Shown: positions 34,628 through 42,900 of the stretch, one piece after another
Layout of the letters: each line of letters starts with the position of its first letter
How positions within the stretch are numbered: position 1 is the stretch's first letter
Source: Candidatus Limadaptatus stercoripullorum
GTDB taxonomy: Bacteria; Bacillota; Clostridia; Christensenellales; CAG-917
Assembly: GCA_018713795.1 (NCBI GenBank)
Contig: DVOE01000085.1
Location: 1 to 48,442 of the forward strand
DNA length: 48,442 bases
Direction: 5' to 3'
The notes under the pieces: generated by a model
The model's input: the letters and a program-made list of their open reading frames with translations, nothing else
Told to the model about the DNA's origin: nothing
Database searches by the model: none
Made by a program: the position numbers and the translations under genes

Positions 34628-35230
34628 ATGCAAGACTTCCCCGAAACTCAACTGCCCGACACCGACCGCGAAGAGCTCTCTCCCGCGAATAAGCGAAGAG
34701 GGATCATACGGTTTGTCGCCATATTGCTGATCACCGCCGCGGTGGCGGCAGGGCTCGCGCTGCTCGTCAATTATCTCGTCTTCGAGCCCTTCTATGTCAA
34801 CGGTCCGTCCATGCAGCCCACCCTCGACGGCGGGCGCTCGGATGTGGACGAGGACGGCGATATCGTCTACCTCAACACGGTGAAAAAGCCCTCGCGCGGC
34901 GATATCGTGGTCTTCTCGTACGAAAACAGACACCTCGTCAAACGCGTCATCGGCGTCCCCGGTGACACCGTGCTGATAAAGGACGGCGAGCTTTATCTCA
35001 ACGGCGAACTCATGAGCGAGGACTATATCCTCGAAGACATGGCGGACGCTCCCTACTCTGATCAGACCTTCCTCTCGCTCACCGTGCCCGACGGCGCGTA
35101 CTATGTGCTCGGCGACAACCGCAACAACAGCTCGGACAGCAGGGTGTTCGGCTGCGTGAGCGAGGATGACATAACGGGCGTGTGCTGGCTGGTCAGACGC
35201 GCCTCGGACGGCAAACTCCACCTCCTCTGA
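34628..35230 (+). CDS. lepB: Signal peptidase I
   Basis: Cleaves signal peptides from secreted proteins at the outer face of the membrane. The 200 residues have one N-terminal membrane segment (about 28-50), the Ser nucleophile in VNGPSMQPTL (about 58-67), the Lys base in HLVKRVIGVPGD (about 100-111) and GDNRNNSSDSR (about 161-171). No ribosome binding site precedes the ATG. A TATAGT box (34,616-34,621) ends six bases upstream, so transcription may begin at the start codon; co-transcription with the hydrolase is also possible. Confidence 0.95.
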   Translation: MQDFPETQLPDTDREELSPANKRRGIIRFVAILLITAAVAAGLALLVNYLVFEPFYVNGPSMQPTLDGGRSDVDEDGDIVYLNTVKKPSRGDIVVFSYENRHLVKRVIGVPGDTVLIKDGELYLNGELMSEDYILEDMADAPYSDQTFLSLTVPDGAYYVLGDNRNNSSDSRVFGCVSEDDITGVCWLVRRASDGKLHLL

Positions 35231-35267
35231 TTTTTTATTTTTACCAATCGTGTTTCGTCACCACTTT

Positions 35268-35500
35268 TTCGAAGACGGAATCACGCGCTTGAACCTGCAC
35301 AAAAATTATTCGAAGTGTTCATAGACACGACGAAGACTCTTTCGGAGCGTTCTAATCCCCGCACCAAATTTTTTCGAAGACGGAATTACGCGCCTGAGCT
35401 CGCACAAAACTTGTGCGGGGCGTTCTTAGACACGACGGGCGCTTTTTGGGGTGTCCCTATACCCGCACTAAATTTTTTCGAAGACGGAATTACGCGCCGC
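35268..35500. repeat. Tandem repeats of about 105 bp at the end of family A copy 3
   Basis: The block ttcgaagacggaat recurs at 35,268, 35,373 and 35,477, with related sequence between the copies (gaagtgttcatagacacgac, then gggcgttcttagacacgac). The period is 104-105 bases. Nothing else is visible between lepB and the repeat, apart from a T-rich stretch after the lepB stop. Confidence 0.8.
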
Positions 35501-35877
35501 TCAGCCAAACTTTCACAGGCGGCAAAGCCGCCGCTTGAAAGTCGCGGCGCGCTCTTTGAGCGTCGAGCGCTAACGAAAATCTAAGTAGACACGGGCGTCG
35601 TGCGCGAGACCGAATTCCTCGCCCCGCGCGGGGATCTCAGCAAGTAGTGCCCGCCGCTCGAATTCAGTGAGTGCGCCACGATAAGCGTGGGTATCTCACT
35701 CGCGTTTGTCGTGCATGATACGAGGACTGTCCCCTATTCCGCGTGGGGGAGGAATACCCGAAGGGAAGGAGGGGGTCTGTATTACCATGCTCGGGGCAGT
35801 CTGCCCGATCGAGAGTGCTTGGGTTCGCACGGAAATTATTCGGGGCGTTCCTGTTTAGCCGCCAATTAGGGACGGGG
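35400..35877. repeat. Family A repeat, core module, copy 3 (inverted)
   Basis: It is inverted relative to copies 1 and 2. Landmarks are ctcagccaaactttcacagg (about 35,502), the gcggcaaagccgccgc hairpin, gatctcagcaagtagtgcc (about 35,632) and ctattccgcgtgggggagg (about 35,735). It ends in a solitary REP-like end, CCAATTAGGGACGGGG (35,862-35,877). It lies directly after lepB. Confidence 0.85.
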
Positions 35878-35921
35878 CGACCAAGTGTGCTTCGATCGCT
35901 CGCTTTCCTTCTTCAAAACAA

Positions 35922-35948
35922 AAAACCGCCGGTTTTTCCGGCGGTTTT
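35922..35948 (-). terminator. Terminator of the FAD-enzyme gene
   Basis: AAAACCGCCGG (35,922-35,932) pairs with CCGGCGGTTTT (35,938-35,948), with T-rich flanks on the minus strand. It lies 22 bases after the stop at 35,970. Confidence 0.88.
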
Positions 35949-35969
35949 GCGTTATTGCGTCAAATTGTT

Positions 35970-37307
35970 TTACTTCTTGACTTTGCGGCACACCCTCGTC
36001 AGTCTTCTCTCCCAGCCGCGGACGGTGGGTTCGTGGAAGTTCCTCGGGATGTTTTTGCCTTTTCTGAAGGCGAGCAGGCAGCGCTGCAACATATTATTGA
36101 CCGAAAGCAGCGTCCCCAACCTGCGGGTGCCCGCTTTCCTGACTTTCCTGAGCGCTTCGCCGGCGCTTATCCTGAGCAGTCTGCCCTTGGCGAGACGGCA
36201 GATCTCGTCGTTGGTGAGCAGATCCGAGCCGAGCATCCAGTCGAGGTCCTCGTCCGCCATCGCCAGCACCCCGCGCTTCATGACATCCACGCCGCAATGC
36301 TCGGCGCCGAACTCGCGGAACACCTTGACCTGATATTTCCACAACGCCGCCGTGCCGAACATATCCTCGGACGCCTTTCTGCCGCGGCTTATGCATTCGC
36401 CTATGGTCTCGGCGAGCAGCATCCCCGCGGTCATGGAAGACGCGATCCCGCTGCCCAGCATGGGGATGGTCATGAACGCGCTGTCGCCGACCGCCGCGTA
36501 CCCCGGAGCCACCATTCGCGGCGCGGGGAACCTGACGGGGATACGGCAGACTATGCCGCCCCTCACGACTTCGTCCGTAACGGTGGGGTTTTCGGCGCGG
36601 AGCGCCTCGAAGGCGGAGAGCCGCTCGCTCTCGCTCATGGCGCCCACCCGCCCTATCAGCACATCCACGAGCTCGGGGTCGTGATCCTGGATGACCCAGG
36701 AGATGCCCGCCTCGCCGCGGTGCTTGAGATAGACCTTGTTGGAGTACTCCGCGGGCGGAGCGTCCTTGTTCTTCCTGACGAACGCGCGCCACACGACGAA
36801 CGCCTCGTCCTTGTCGGGCACGGGCAGCCCGAACCGTCCCGCGAGCGCGTCGCGGAGCACGGAATCCACGCCGAGGCTGTCCACAACGAGATCCGCTCGC
36901 TTCTCTTCGCCGTTGACGAGCACGCCGACCACCTTCCCGTCGTCGACGAGCGGCGCCTGCACGGTCGCCCCGAACACGATGTCCGCCTCCTCTTCGGCGC
37001 GGGCGACGAGCATACGGTTGAGCGTCCTGCGGTCGACGGAGATATCCGCCGCGGACTCATCCTCTTTCATGCCGTGCACCGCCCCGCCGGGGGACACGAA
37101 TGTCCAATTCTTCTTGGGGAAACTGCCCTCGGGGATATCCGTCCCCAGCCGCTTGAACACGGAGGGCGACACATCGTCGTGCCAGTCGTAACGCATCTGA
37201 TCGAGGGACTTTGCCTTCTCGTAAACGGTAACTTCGAATCCGAGCTTTCCGAGCCTCTCGGCGGCAACGAGACCGCCCGTGCCGGCGCCCGCAACAATGA
37301 CCTTCAT
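35970..37307 (-). CDS. FAD-dependent oxidoreductase, geranylgeranyl-reductase-like
   Basis: It has 445 residues from the ATG at 37,307 with AAAAAGGA upstream. The N-terminal FAD motif is VAGAGTGGLVAAERLGKLG (about 4-22), followed by an acidic strand end (VTVYEK). The second FAD motif GYAAVGDSAFMTIPMLGSG (about 281-299) is characteristic of the group that includes geranylgeranyl reductases and aromatic monooxygenases. There is no membrane segment. The C-terminal basic region (about 395-445) is not part of the core fold. Substrate cannot be read from sequence; polyprenyl reduction is possible. Single-gene transcript, divergent from yyaC. Confidence 0.82.
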   Translation of the reverse strand: MKVIVAGAGTGGLVAAERLGKLGFEVTVYEKAKSLDQMRYDWHDDVSPSVFKRLGTDIPEGSFPKKNWTFVSPGGAVHGMKEDESAADISVDRRTLNRMLVARAEEEADIVFGATVQAPLVDDGKVVGVLVNGEEKRADLVVDSLGVDSVLRDALAGRFGLPVPDKDEAFVVWRAFVRKNKDAPPAEYSNKVYLKHRGEAGISWVIQDHDPELVDVLIGRVGAMSESERLSAFEALRAENPTVTDEVVRGGIVCRIPVRFPAPRMVAPGYAAVGDSAFMTIPMLGSGIASSMTAGMLLAETIGECISRGRKASEDMFGTAALWKYQVKVFREFGAEHCGVDVMKRGVLAMADEDLDWMLGSDLLTNDEICRLAKGRLLRISAGEALRKVRKAGTRRLGTLLSVNNMLQRCLLAFRKGKNIPRNFHEPTVRGWERRLTRVCRKVKK

Positions 37308-37349
37308 TCCTTTTTCTCTCCCTCGGGCGTCATGCGCCCGCATTCGAAT

Positions 37350-37378
37350 ATTTTATACCATTTGGCGCGCTAGCGCAA
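37350..37378 (-). promoter_or_regulatory. Promoter of the FAD-enzyme gene
   Basis: The minus strand reads TTGCGC (37,373-37,378), 17 bases, TAAAAT (37,350-37,355). Confidence 0.55.
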
Positions 37379-37472
37379 CTTTTTCCGCACTCTGCGCAAG
37401 ACCGCCGCCCTCAAGGGCAGAATGCCCGCGCCGTTTCGCCCGTTTAGATGACGGAAATCGCGCTTTTTCGCG

Positions 37473-37501
37473 GTATGTGCGGATGATCCCCGGGCAATAC
37501 T
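37473..37501 (+). promoter_or_regulatory. Sigma-F-like promoter of yyaC
   Basis: GTATG (37,473-37,477), 15 bases, GGCAATACT (37,493-37,501) fits the sigma-F pattern GYWTA-N14/16-GGNNANANT with one mismatch. From memory, Bacillus yyaC belongs to the sigma-F regulon. The -10 box ends six bases before the ATG. Confidence 0.55.
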
Positions 37502-37507
37502 CCCCTC

Positions 37508-37978
37508 ATGGAATTTTCTCAGCCCGTCGTCGTGGTTTGTTTCGGTTCGCCCTCCATAGCGGGAGACTCGCTGGGTCCCGAGGTGGGCACTCTGCTCAGG
37601 AAAGACCCCTCTTTCCCCGCCTTCGTTTACGGGACCCTCGACCGTCCCGTCACCGGCAGGAACATGGAAGAGTGGATAACTTTCGTCAAAGAGGCGCACA
37701 AAGGCGCGGTGTTTCTCGCGGTGGACGCCTGTCTCGGGGACGCGCGCTCGCTCGGCAAGATCTCCGTGCGCGGGGACGGGGTGTGCCCCGCCGCCGCCTG
37801 CGGAAAACGCAAGCGTTTCGGGGATGTGGGGGTGATCGGCGTGGTCGGAGACAAGTCCGGCGACCCCCTCGAAGAACTCATGGGCGCAGACCTTACGCTC
37901 GTGTCCGCGCTCGCCCGCACCATAACCTCTCTCATCCGTTCCGCGCTCTCTCCCGCGCCCTATGCCGGACAGGAATAA
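37508..37978 (+). CDS. yyaC: YyaC-type sporulation protein (DUF1256)
   Basis: It has 156 residues and is related to the spore protease GPR fold. Family landmarks are VCFGSPSIAGDSLGPEVGTLL (about 10-30), FVYGTLDRPVTGRNMEEW (about 39-56) and FLAVDACLGD (about 71-80). The precise role in spores is unclear. The ATG has no ribosome binding site and lies where a transcript from the sigma-F-like promoter should begin. The last codons and stop (CAGGAATAA) lie inside the left terminal repeat of the family B element at 37,961. Confidence 0.9.
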   Translation: MEFSQPVVVVCFGSPSIAGDSLGPEVGTLLRKDPSFPAFVYGTLDRPVTGRNMEEWITFVKEAHKGAVFLAVDACLGDARSLGKISVRGDGVCPAAACGKRKRFGDVGVIGVVGDKSGDPLEELMGADLTLVSALARTITSLIRSALSPAPYAGQE

Positions 37979-38243
37979 TACGAACCGGCCTCGAAGCAAT
38001 TCTTTTCGGCGCTTTTGCGCAGCCGAAACTTGACAATATGTAAACTATTGCCTGCGTTCCGCCGGAGCAAAATCATCCGAAAATCTCTTGCTCTGAGGTG
38101 CGAGCAGTTCCGCGCCAACCGATTTTTGGCCGAGCAAGGAAGTCGGCGAAGCTAATACCCAACCGTATTAGCAAGGCGAATGACGCGGTTCAGGCGGAAA
38201 TCGGCGGCGCTGAACCTAGTTCGTATTATTCCTGTCTGGCATA
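37961..38243. mobile_element. Family B MITE-like element, complete copy (283 bp)
   Basis: The 26-bp terminal inverted repeats (37,961-37,986 and 38,218-38,243) agree at 24 positions and begin TATGCCGGACAGGAATAA. No reading frame inside is credible. Further copies are at 45,461-45,599 (deleted, inverted) and 48,245-48,442 (cut by the window end). Flanking TA could be a target duplication, as for IS630/mariner-type elements, but that is inference. Confidence 0.88.
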
Positions 38244-38394
38244 GGGCGGAAAAGCGCAAAAAATCCCCGCGCCGCAGCGGAAAGACAAACAAAAAATCAA
38301 GCCGTATTTTGCCGAAACAAAACGATCATATCGCAAAAACGCGCGATAAAAGGCGGATATGCGCAGAACCAAGCAAAACGCCTTGTCATGGGGG
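38244..38394. other. A-rich spacer before the nucleosidase gene
   Basis: Unusually A-rich on the plus strand for this genome (many aaaa tracts, about 38,250-38,350). No gene or hairpin terminator is visible. Confidence 0.5.
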
Positions 38395-38423
38395 TTGTCA
38401 ACCGCGGCGCGGAGTGGTATCAT
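38395..38423 (+). promoter_or_regulatory. Promoter of the nucleosidase gene
   Basis: TTGTCA (38,395-38,400), 17 bases, TATCAT (38,418-38,423). The ribosome binding site GGAGG begins about seven bases later. Confidence 0.75.
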
Positions 38424-38439
38424 CCGGTCGGAGGCAGTC

Positions 38440-39189
38440 ATGCGTATAGGGATAGTCACGGCGATGGTCGAAGAGACCGTCCCGATCATAACAAAACTCG
38501 GCGGCGTGGTCGCCGAGGACAACATCGCAGGAGTCAGGATCGTGCAGATCGAGGCGGGCGGGCACACCGTCTACCTCGCAAACTCCGGCATTGGCGAGAT
38601 CCGCGCCGCGCTCGCGGTGCAGCTGCTCGTCGACCTTTTCGACATCGAAGTCGTTCTCAATTTCGGATTCGTGGGTTCGTTGACCGGAAGCCTCTTAGTG
38701 GGCGAGACCGTGATCGCGGGGCGCGCCGTGCACTATCAATTCGACCTTTCCGCCGTGGACGGAACGCCGGCAGGCGAGTACGACGGCAGGGGCACGGTGT
38801 TTTTTGAGACCGACCGCGAGATAGCGGACAGGTTCCTCGCCGCGCTGCCCTCTCCCCTCCGCGTGGTCACCGTCGCGAGCGGCGACAAGTTCGTCGGTGA
38901 CCGCGAGACCAAAAAGCGGCTGCGAGACGAGTTCGGGGCGGACATTTGCGAAATGGAGCTTGCGGGGATATGCCTCGCCGCAGAGCGCAACGGGATCCCT
39001 GTGTTCTCTTTGAAGGTCGTGTCCGACGCCGCCGACGAGTCCGCGCCGGTGTCGTTTGCCGAAGTCGTCGGGAAAGGGCTCACCGAGTACGAAAAACTGC
39101 TCCCCGAGCTGCTCGGAGCGCTCTCCGGAGTTTCCCGCTCTTCGCGTCCGCCCGTGGTAAGAGGAGAGAGGAGGCCCGTCAAAAAATGA
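38440..39189 (+). CDS. mtnN: 5'-methylthioadenosine/S-adenosylhomocysteine nucleosidase
   Basis: Releases adenine from methylthioadenosine and S-adenosylhomocysteine. It has 249 residues from the ATG at 38,440 with GGAGG upstream. Landmarks are the N-terminal MRIGIVTAMVEETVPI with the catalytic Glu region, the GFVGSL loop (about 74-79, usually GTAGG or similar), the CEMELAG motif (about 169-175, ribose-binding Glu) and KVVSDAADES with the catalytic Asp. A charged C-terminal extension of about 20 residues is present. Likely single-gene transcript. Confidence 0.9.
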   Translation: MRIGIVTAMVEETVPIITKLGGVVAEDNIAGVRIVQIEAGGHTVYLANSGIGEIRAALAVQLLVDLFDIEVVLNFGFVGSLTGSLLVGETVIAGRAVHYQFDLSAVDGTPAGEYDGRGTVFFETDREIADRFLAALPSPLRVVTVASGDKFVGDRETKKRLRDEFGADICEMELAGICLAAERNGIPVFSLKVVSDAADESAPVSFAEVVGKGLTEYEKLLPELLGALSGVSRSSRPPVVRGERRPVKK

Positions 39190-39231
39190 GCGTACGCGGC
39201 TGCGAGAGGAAGAGCGGCAGACGCGCCTTGA

Positions 39232-39270
39232 ACAAAAAAAGAGAAAAACCGCGGAAACCCGCGGTTTTTG
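39232..39270. terminator. Bidirectional terminator between mtnN and the acetyltransferase gene
   Basis: AAAAACCGCGG and CCGCGGTTTTT pair around aaac (about 39,243-39,268), with A-rich sequence to the left and T-rich to the right. The genes on either side are convergent. Confidence 0.88.
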
Positions 39271-39293
39271 ATTTTTTCCGTGATCTAAGCGGG

Positions 39294-39944
39294 TCAAATG
39301 TCTTTTATGTACCTTTTCGCGCCTTCGGGAAGAGTTATGCCGAGCGCCTCGAACATGCCGTCCTTTTTGGTTATCTCGCGGATGGGTTTGCAGGGGACTC
39401 CCGCCGCCAGCACGCAGGGCGGGATATCGCGCACCACCACACTCCCCGCCGCTATCACGGAGCCCGAGCCGATCTTCACTCCGCCGCAGATGGTCACGCC
39501 CGCAGCCACCCAGACATCGCTTCCTATCTCGACGGGTTTTGCGTATTCCAGATCGTAAAAACCGTCCGGATGCTCGTAGGCGCGGCGCTCTTCGGGCAGC
39601 ATGGGATGACAGGGAGTCGCCACCACTACGCGGGGACCGAACAGCACATTGTCCCCTATGGCTATCGGTGCGACATCCAGAAGCTGACAGTCGAAATTCA
39701 TGTAGAAATTGTCGCCGAAAGTCACATTGTAGCCGTACTCCGTCCTGATGGACGGCTCGAAAAATGCGTTTTTCCCTCCGTTTGGGAAAAGTTTTTTGAT
39801 TATCCGGGCGCGTTTCAGAAAGGAAAACGCCCGCGTACGGTTATATCTGTCCGCGAGCATCCTCGCGCGCAGTCTGTCCGCCATAAGACGGCGGTCGGTG
39901 GGGTTGTAAAGCTGCCCCGAAGACATCTTCTCTCTTTCGGTCAT
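39294..39944 (-). CDS. Maltose/galactoside O-acetyltransferase family
   Basis: It has 216 residues with AAAAGGAGAAGTT before the ATG. The N-terminal Mac domain (about 4-60) is followed by a left-handed beta-helix with hexapeptide repeats (about 75-190), containing FDCQLLDVAPIAIGDNVLFG, the catalytic-His region ATPCHP (about 109-114), and VWVAAGVTICGGVKIGSGSVIAAGS-type repeats. It acetylates a sugar from acetyl-CoA; the sugar is unknown. It resembles Maa/LacA in length and order. Confidence 0.92.
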   Translation of the reverse strand: MTEREKMSSGQLYNPTDRRLMADRLRARMLADRYNRTRAFSFLKRARIIKKLFPNGGKNAFFEPSIRTEYGYNVTFGDNFYMNFDCQLLDVAPIAIGDNVLFGPRVVVATPCHPMLPEERRAYEHPDGFYDLEYAKPVEIGSDVWVAAGVTICGGVKIGSGSVIAAGSVVVRDIPPCVLAAGVPCKPIREITKKDGMFEALGITLPEGAKRYIKDI

Positions 39945-40090
39945 AACTTCTCCTTTTGCCGCGCGCGGCTCAGCCGCCGCAGGTGTCGCGGCACTGTTAC
40001 CCTGCGATTTACCGCCGCAAGCGCCGCCTGTTTCCGCTCGCCTGCAAACTTAAGCGCCGCCGTGTGCGTTCTTCGCGAGATTCTTATCGT

Positions 40091-40290
40091 CCGTACAAAA
40101 GCGCGGCGCCCTATCCCGATCTCCGCACAGAAAACCCGGCGCCCTTCCGCAGGCAAGACGCGAATACGCCAAGCAGCCGCTCCGAAGTCCGCACAGAAAA
40201 CGCGGAGTCTTTCCCGGTGTCGCGAGCCGTTCGCGCAGCCGCGCATCCCGGCGTCCGCAAAGAAAAGCGGCGCTCTTCCGCCGGCGATGA
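40091..40290. repeat. 66-bp tandem repeat array
   Basis: The start blocks CCGTACAAAAGCGCGG (40,091), CCGCACAGAAAACCCGG (40,123), CCGCACAGAAAACGCGG (40,189) and CCGCAAAGAAAAGCGG (40,255) are spaced 32, 66 and 66 bases, so the basic unit may be 33 bases. All three frames on one strand stay partly open, giving a 22-residue repeat (for example FLCG recurring every 22 residues on the minus strand), but no start site supports a gene. The rest of 39,945-40,480 shows nothing else apart from an AT-rich run at about 40,345-40,372. Confidence 0.7.
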
Positions 40291-40480
40291 TATGATAGCA
40301 CCGACCGGCGGACAAAACAACAACGAGAACAAAAATAGAGCACTGTCTATATATAGTTAATATTCGATACTCGTCTCGAGGGCTATGCCGTCACGACATA
40401 TCGGCGTGTCTTTGCTTTGTTTTTGCACGCGCTCTTCTGTGTGTCTGTTCGTGCCATATTCTCTCTCCTGCTCTCGCGGT

Positions 40481-40759
40481 TTAGTCTATCATGTACATGG
40501 CAAAGCTCATCTCCTTAAGCGGATCTCCGAAGTAGTCTTTCCATTTTTCCATTGTTGCCCTACCCTCTTCGGAAAGCTGTCCGTTGTCGTCAAGCAGTCC
40601 CCAATAAAAGTCCTCCGTTTCAAGCCATGTGTTTTGTTTTGTTTTTGACACACCATATTCCTCAAACACCTTGCGTAGGTTTTCGCGGACTTGGGCAAAC
40701 GGAACGGAAAACTCCCTTTGCATACGATTTTCATCGAGTTTCCACATAATGTACCTCAC
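40481..40759 (-). CDS. Small acidic protein, paralogue 2 of the zeta-like module
   Basis: Not recognised by name. It has 92 residues from GTG 40,759, which overlaps the stop of the zeta-like gene (GTGA); ATG 40,747 is an alternative with GTGAGG upstream. It is clearly homologous to the gene at 41,341-41,613. Shared positions include EYGV, a Trp-Leu pair, DFYxGLLDxNGQ, MEKWKxxFGDPLKE and the terminal MID. It is mostly helical and acidic. It may be an antitoxin or a partner of the zeta-like protein. Confidence 0.75.
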   Translation of the reverse strand: MRYIMWKLDENRMQREFSVPFAQVRENLRKVFEEYGVSKTKQNTWLETEDFYWGLLDDNGQLSEEGRATMEKWKDYFGDPLKEMSFAMYMID

Positions 40760-41322
40760 TTTATCTCGCTATATTTAGACCGCTTCACGCGCTTGCCGCC
40801 GTAGTCGGTCGCAAGCACTTCATTGTATGCGCCGAGCACCGCCCTATCGTCGAAGCACATGACGACCTCTCGCGGGATAAACACGCCGCCTTCGATGGCT
40901 CTTGCCACAACGCGGTTTGCGCAAGTCGCGGCGTCCGCCCATGTGCAGGCGATCTCCACATTGTAGCCCGCGTCCAAGAGCGGAAGGATATATTTGATAT
41001 TCAGCTTGTCCGCGTCATATCCCACCGCGGGGATCACGAGGTTGACGCCTTTCATCGAGCCTCGCGTAAACTCCTTGAACGCCTGTTCGGTCAACATTTT
41101 GCCTTCTTCATGCACCAAACACGCCCCCAAACCTCCCATATATTCTGGGATAAGTTTGTTCGTCTCGTTGCTGTCCAAAACAAACGTCGCCTGTTCGCTG
41201 CTCAGCGGACGGACGATATTTGCGGATCTCCCCGATGCAGGCAGCCCGACGACGATGGTCGCCTTGAACTCCTTGCGAAGACGGTCGTTGGCATTGATGT
41301 CTTTTTCCCTTGTTTTTGTCAT
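40756..41322 (-). CDS. Zeta-toxin-like P-loop kinase with Arg in the Walker A motif
   Basis: It has 188 residues; the ATG at 41,322 has GGGAGG upstream. The N-terminal strand and P-loop read ATIVVGLPASGRSANIV (about 20-36), followed by FVLDSNETNKLIPEY (about 47-61), the region that carries the catalytic Asp in zeta toxins, an LVHEEGKML segment, VIPAVGYDADKL and a C-terminal RVVARAIEGGVFIP segment resembling the zeta R-x6-GR-x-VP region. Zeta toxins phosphorylate UDP-N-acetylglucosamine and are normally paired with an upstream epsilon antitoxin of about 90 residues. Here Arg (AGA) replaces the P-loop Lys, so activity is uncertain. Two paralogous small genes flank it. Confidence 0.75.
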   Translation of the reverse strand: MTKTREKDINANDRLRKEFKATIVVGLPASGRSANIVRPLSSEQATFVLDSNETNKLIPEYMGGLGACLVHEEGKMLTEQAFKEFTRGSMKGVNLVIPAVGYDADKLNIKYILPLLDAGYNVEIACTWADAATCANRVVARAIEGGVFIPREVVMCFDDRAVLGAYNEVLATDYGGKRVKRSKYSEIK

Positions 41323-41340
41323 TTCGTTTTCCTCCCGCGC

Positions 41341-41613
41341 TCAATCGATCATGGACATGGAAAAGCTCGTTTCTTTGAGCGGATCGCCGAAGCAGCCTTT
41401 CCATTTCTCCATTATCTCTCTTCCTTTTTTACCGAACTGCCCGTTTTTATCAAGGAGCCCTCCGTAAAAATCCTTGAAACCAAGCCAAACCTCCCGGTGC
41501 TCCTCCGTCACTCCGTACTCGTCAAACGCCGCGTCGAGAGCCGCGCGCAGCTTCTCAAAAGGAAGCGAGTAATACATTTCCAAAATTTTGATATCGTCTT
41601 TGTCAAACACCAT
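41341..41613 (-). CDS. Small acidic protein, paralogue 1 of the zeta-like module
   Basis: It has 90 residues from the ATG at 41,613 with a strong AAAGGAGGATCGCA site. It is first in a three-gene minus-strand cluster (18-base gap to the zeta-like gene). It has about half of its residues in common with the product of 40,481-40,759 by eye, including EYGV, DFYGGLLDKNGQ and FGDPLKETSFSMSMID. Size and position resemble an epsilon antitoxin, but I cannot see epsilon sequence similarity. Confidence 0.75.
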   Translation of the reverse strand: MVFDKDDIKILEMYYSLPFEKLRAALDAAFDEYGVTEEHREVWLGFKDFYGGLLDKNGQFGKKGREIMEKWKGCFGDPLKETSFSMSMID

Positions 41614-42900
41614 TGCGATCCTCCTTTATGATGTTGTTCCCATCGCCCGCGGAGCACGGGTCCGCGCCACGGGCAATCTGTTGTCGCTCGGTTGTTGCCT
41701 ATGGAGCTCGTGCGGGCACGACCGCCTCCTTTTTTTTGCCGGCAGCGCTCTGCCGCCGCTTTGGTTTTGAAATTTTGTTCTGTGCCGCCGCATAAGGACG
41801 GCAGCAGCGATTTTGCGGAAAAATAAATTTTAGTGTTAACGGGAGATCGGCGAAAGATCGGCATTAAAAACGAAAGAGGGAGAGTCCCGTGCCGCGGCGC
41901 AAAAACGCAAACGCGTCCGCCGCGCGGTTTTATCAAGTTTGTTGTCGAGTGATTCGATAAAGAGATATAAACCCCGAAGCCCGCCTTTCGCGAGCGGCGC
42001 TCACCGACGGGACCGCCCCGGGACGATCATATTGTAACCCATTCGCAAACGCCCGTCAATGCACATATTGCGACTCTGAGCCCCGCGCGGGCAAACCCAT
42101 GCCGAGTTTTTCGCATGTCCTGTTGCGCGCTTGCCTATCTGACCGGCGTGCCGGCAGCATCGTTCGGCGCCGATTTTGCTTCATAAACGACCTGTCCCCG
42201 CGGCTCCCTCCGCCCAGTGTATCCGGTGTGCGACTCCGCTTGTCGAGCCGCCCGTTCCGCCGTGGCGGCTGCTATTCGCTGTTTTAACGGGTTGCCGCTA
42301 AAGCTTTGTTCTGTTTCTCGCCGCCCGCACGGTTCAGACTCGTTGCCCGAACGCCGTTTCCGCGCGTTTCGCGTCGCTTGACAGCTTTGCGCTCCCGGAG
42401 CTCTCTCCGCTCGATGTGAGTTCTGCCTTTCTTGCTTTTGCCTTTTCACCTGGCTGCCCTCGTGTTTGTTCGGCAAAGAGGACTCTTTTTTTCTTTGGCT
42501 GACCGTCCGCACTACTAATTGCCCGTCTACGCTTAAAAAGGGAGCCTCTCAGCCCAAGTCCTTACTAAACGATCGGGTCCGCTCTCTGTTCGGCAGATCG
42601 CTCGAACCGCTCCTTTCGTCCGGGCGGCAACTCCCGCCGTTTCTTCTCCTCCCTGCGCCCCGGCGTTTTCTCCCCCTTTCCCGCCAACCCTTTTCATCCC
42701 TCGCTCCCCTTGTTTTTTCAACCGCGCGCTTTCGCCGTGTTTTTTCCGTCTTTCTCTATGCCGGAGTTATCGGCGGTTTGTGTCGCCGCGCCGCCCTACC
42801 TGTCAGCACCCTGCCGCCCGCCGGCTCCGCCCGACACTCCGCATTGTTGTTTCACCCGTCAGCGCTCCGTCCGTCTGCACGGTCGCTCTCTCGCCCCTCT

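Noticed and set aside
39941..40343. Repetitive protein encoded by the 66-bp array
   Set aside because: The frame is open because the period is a multiple of three; no start signal supports translation. Kept only as a repeat.
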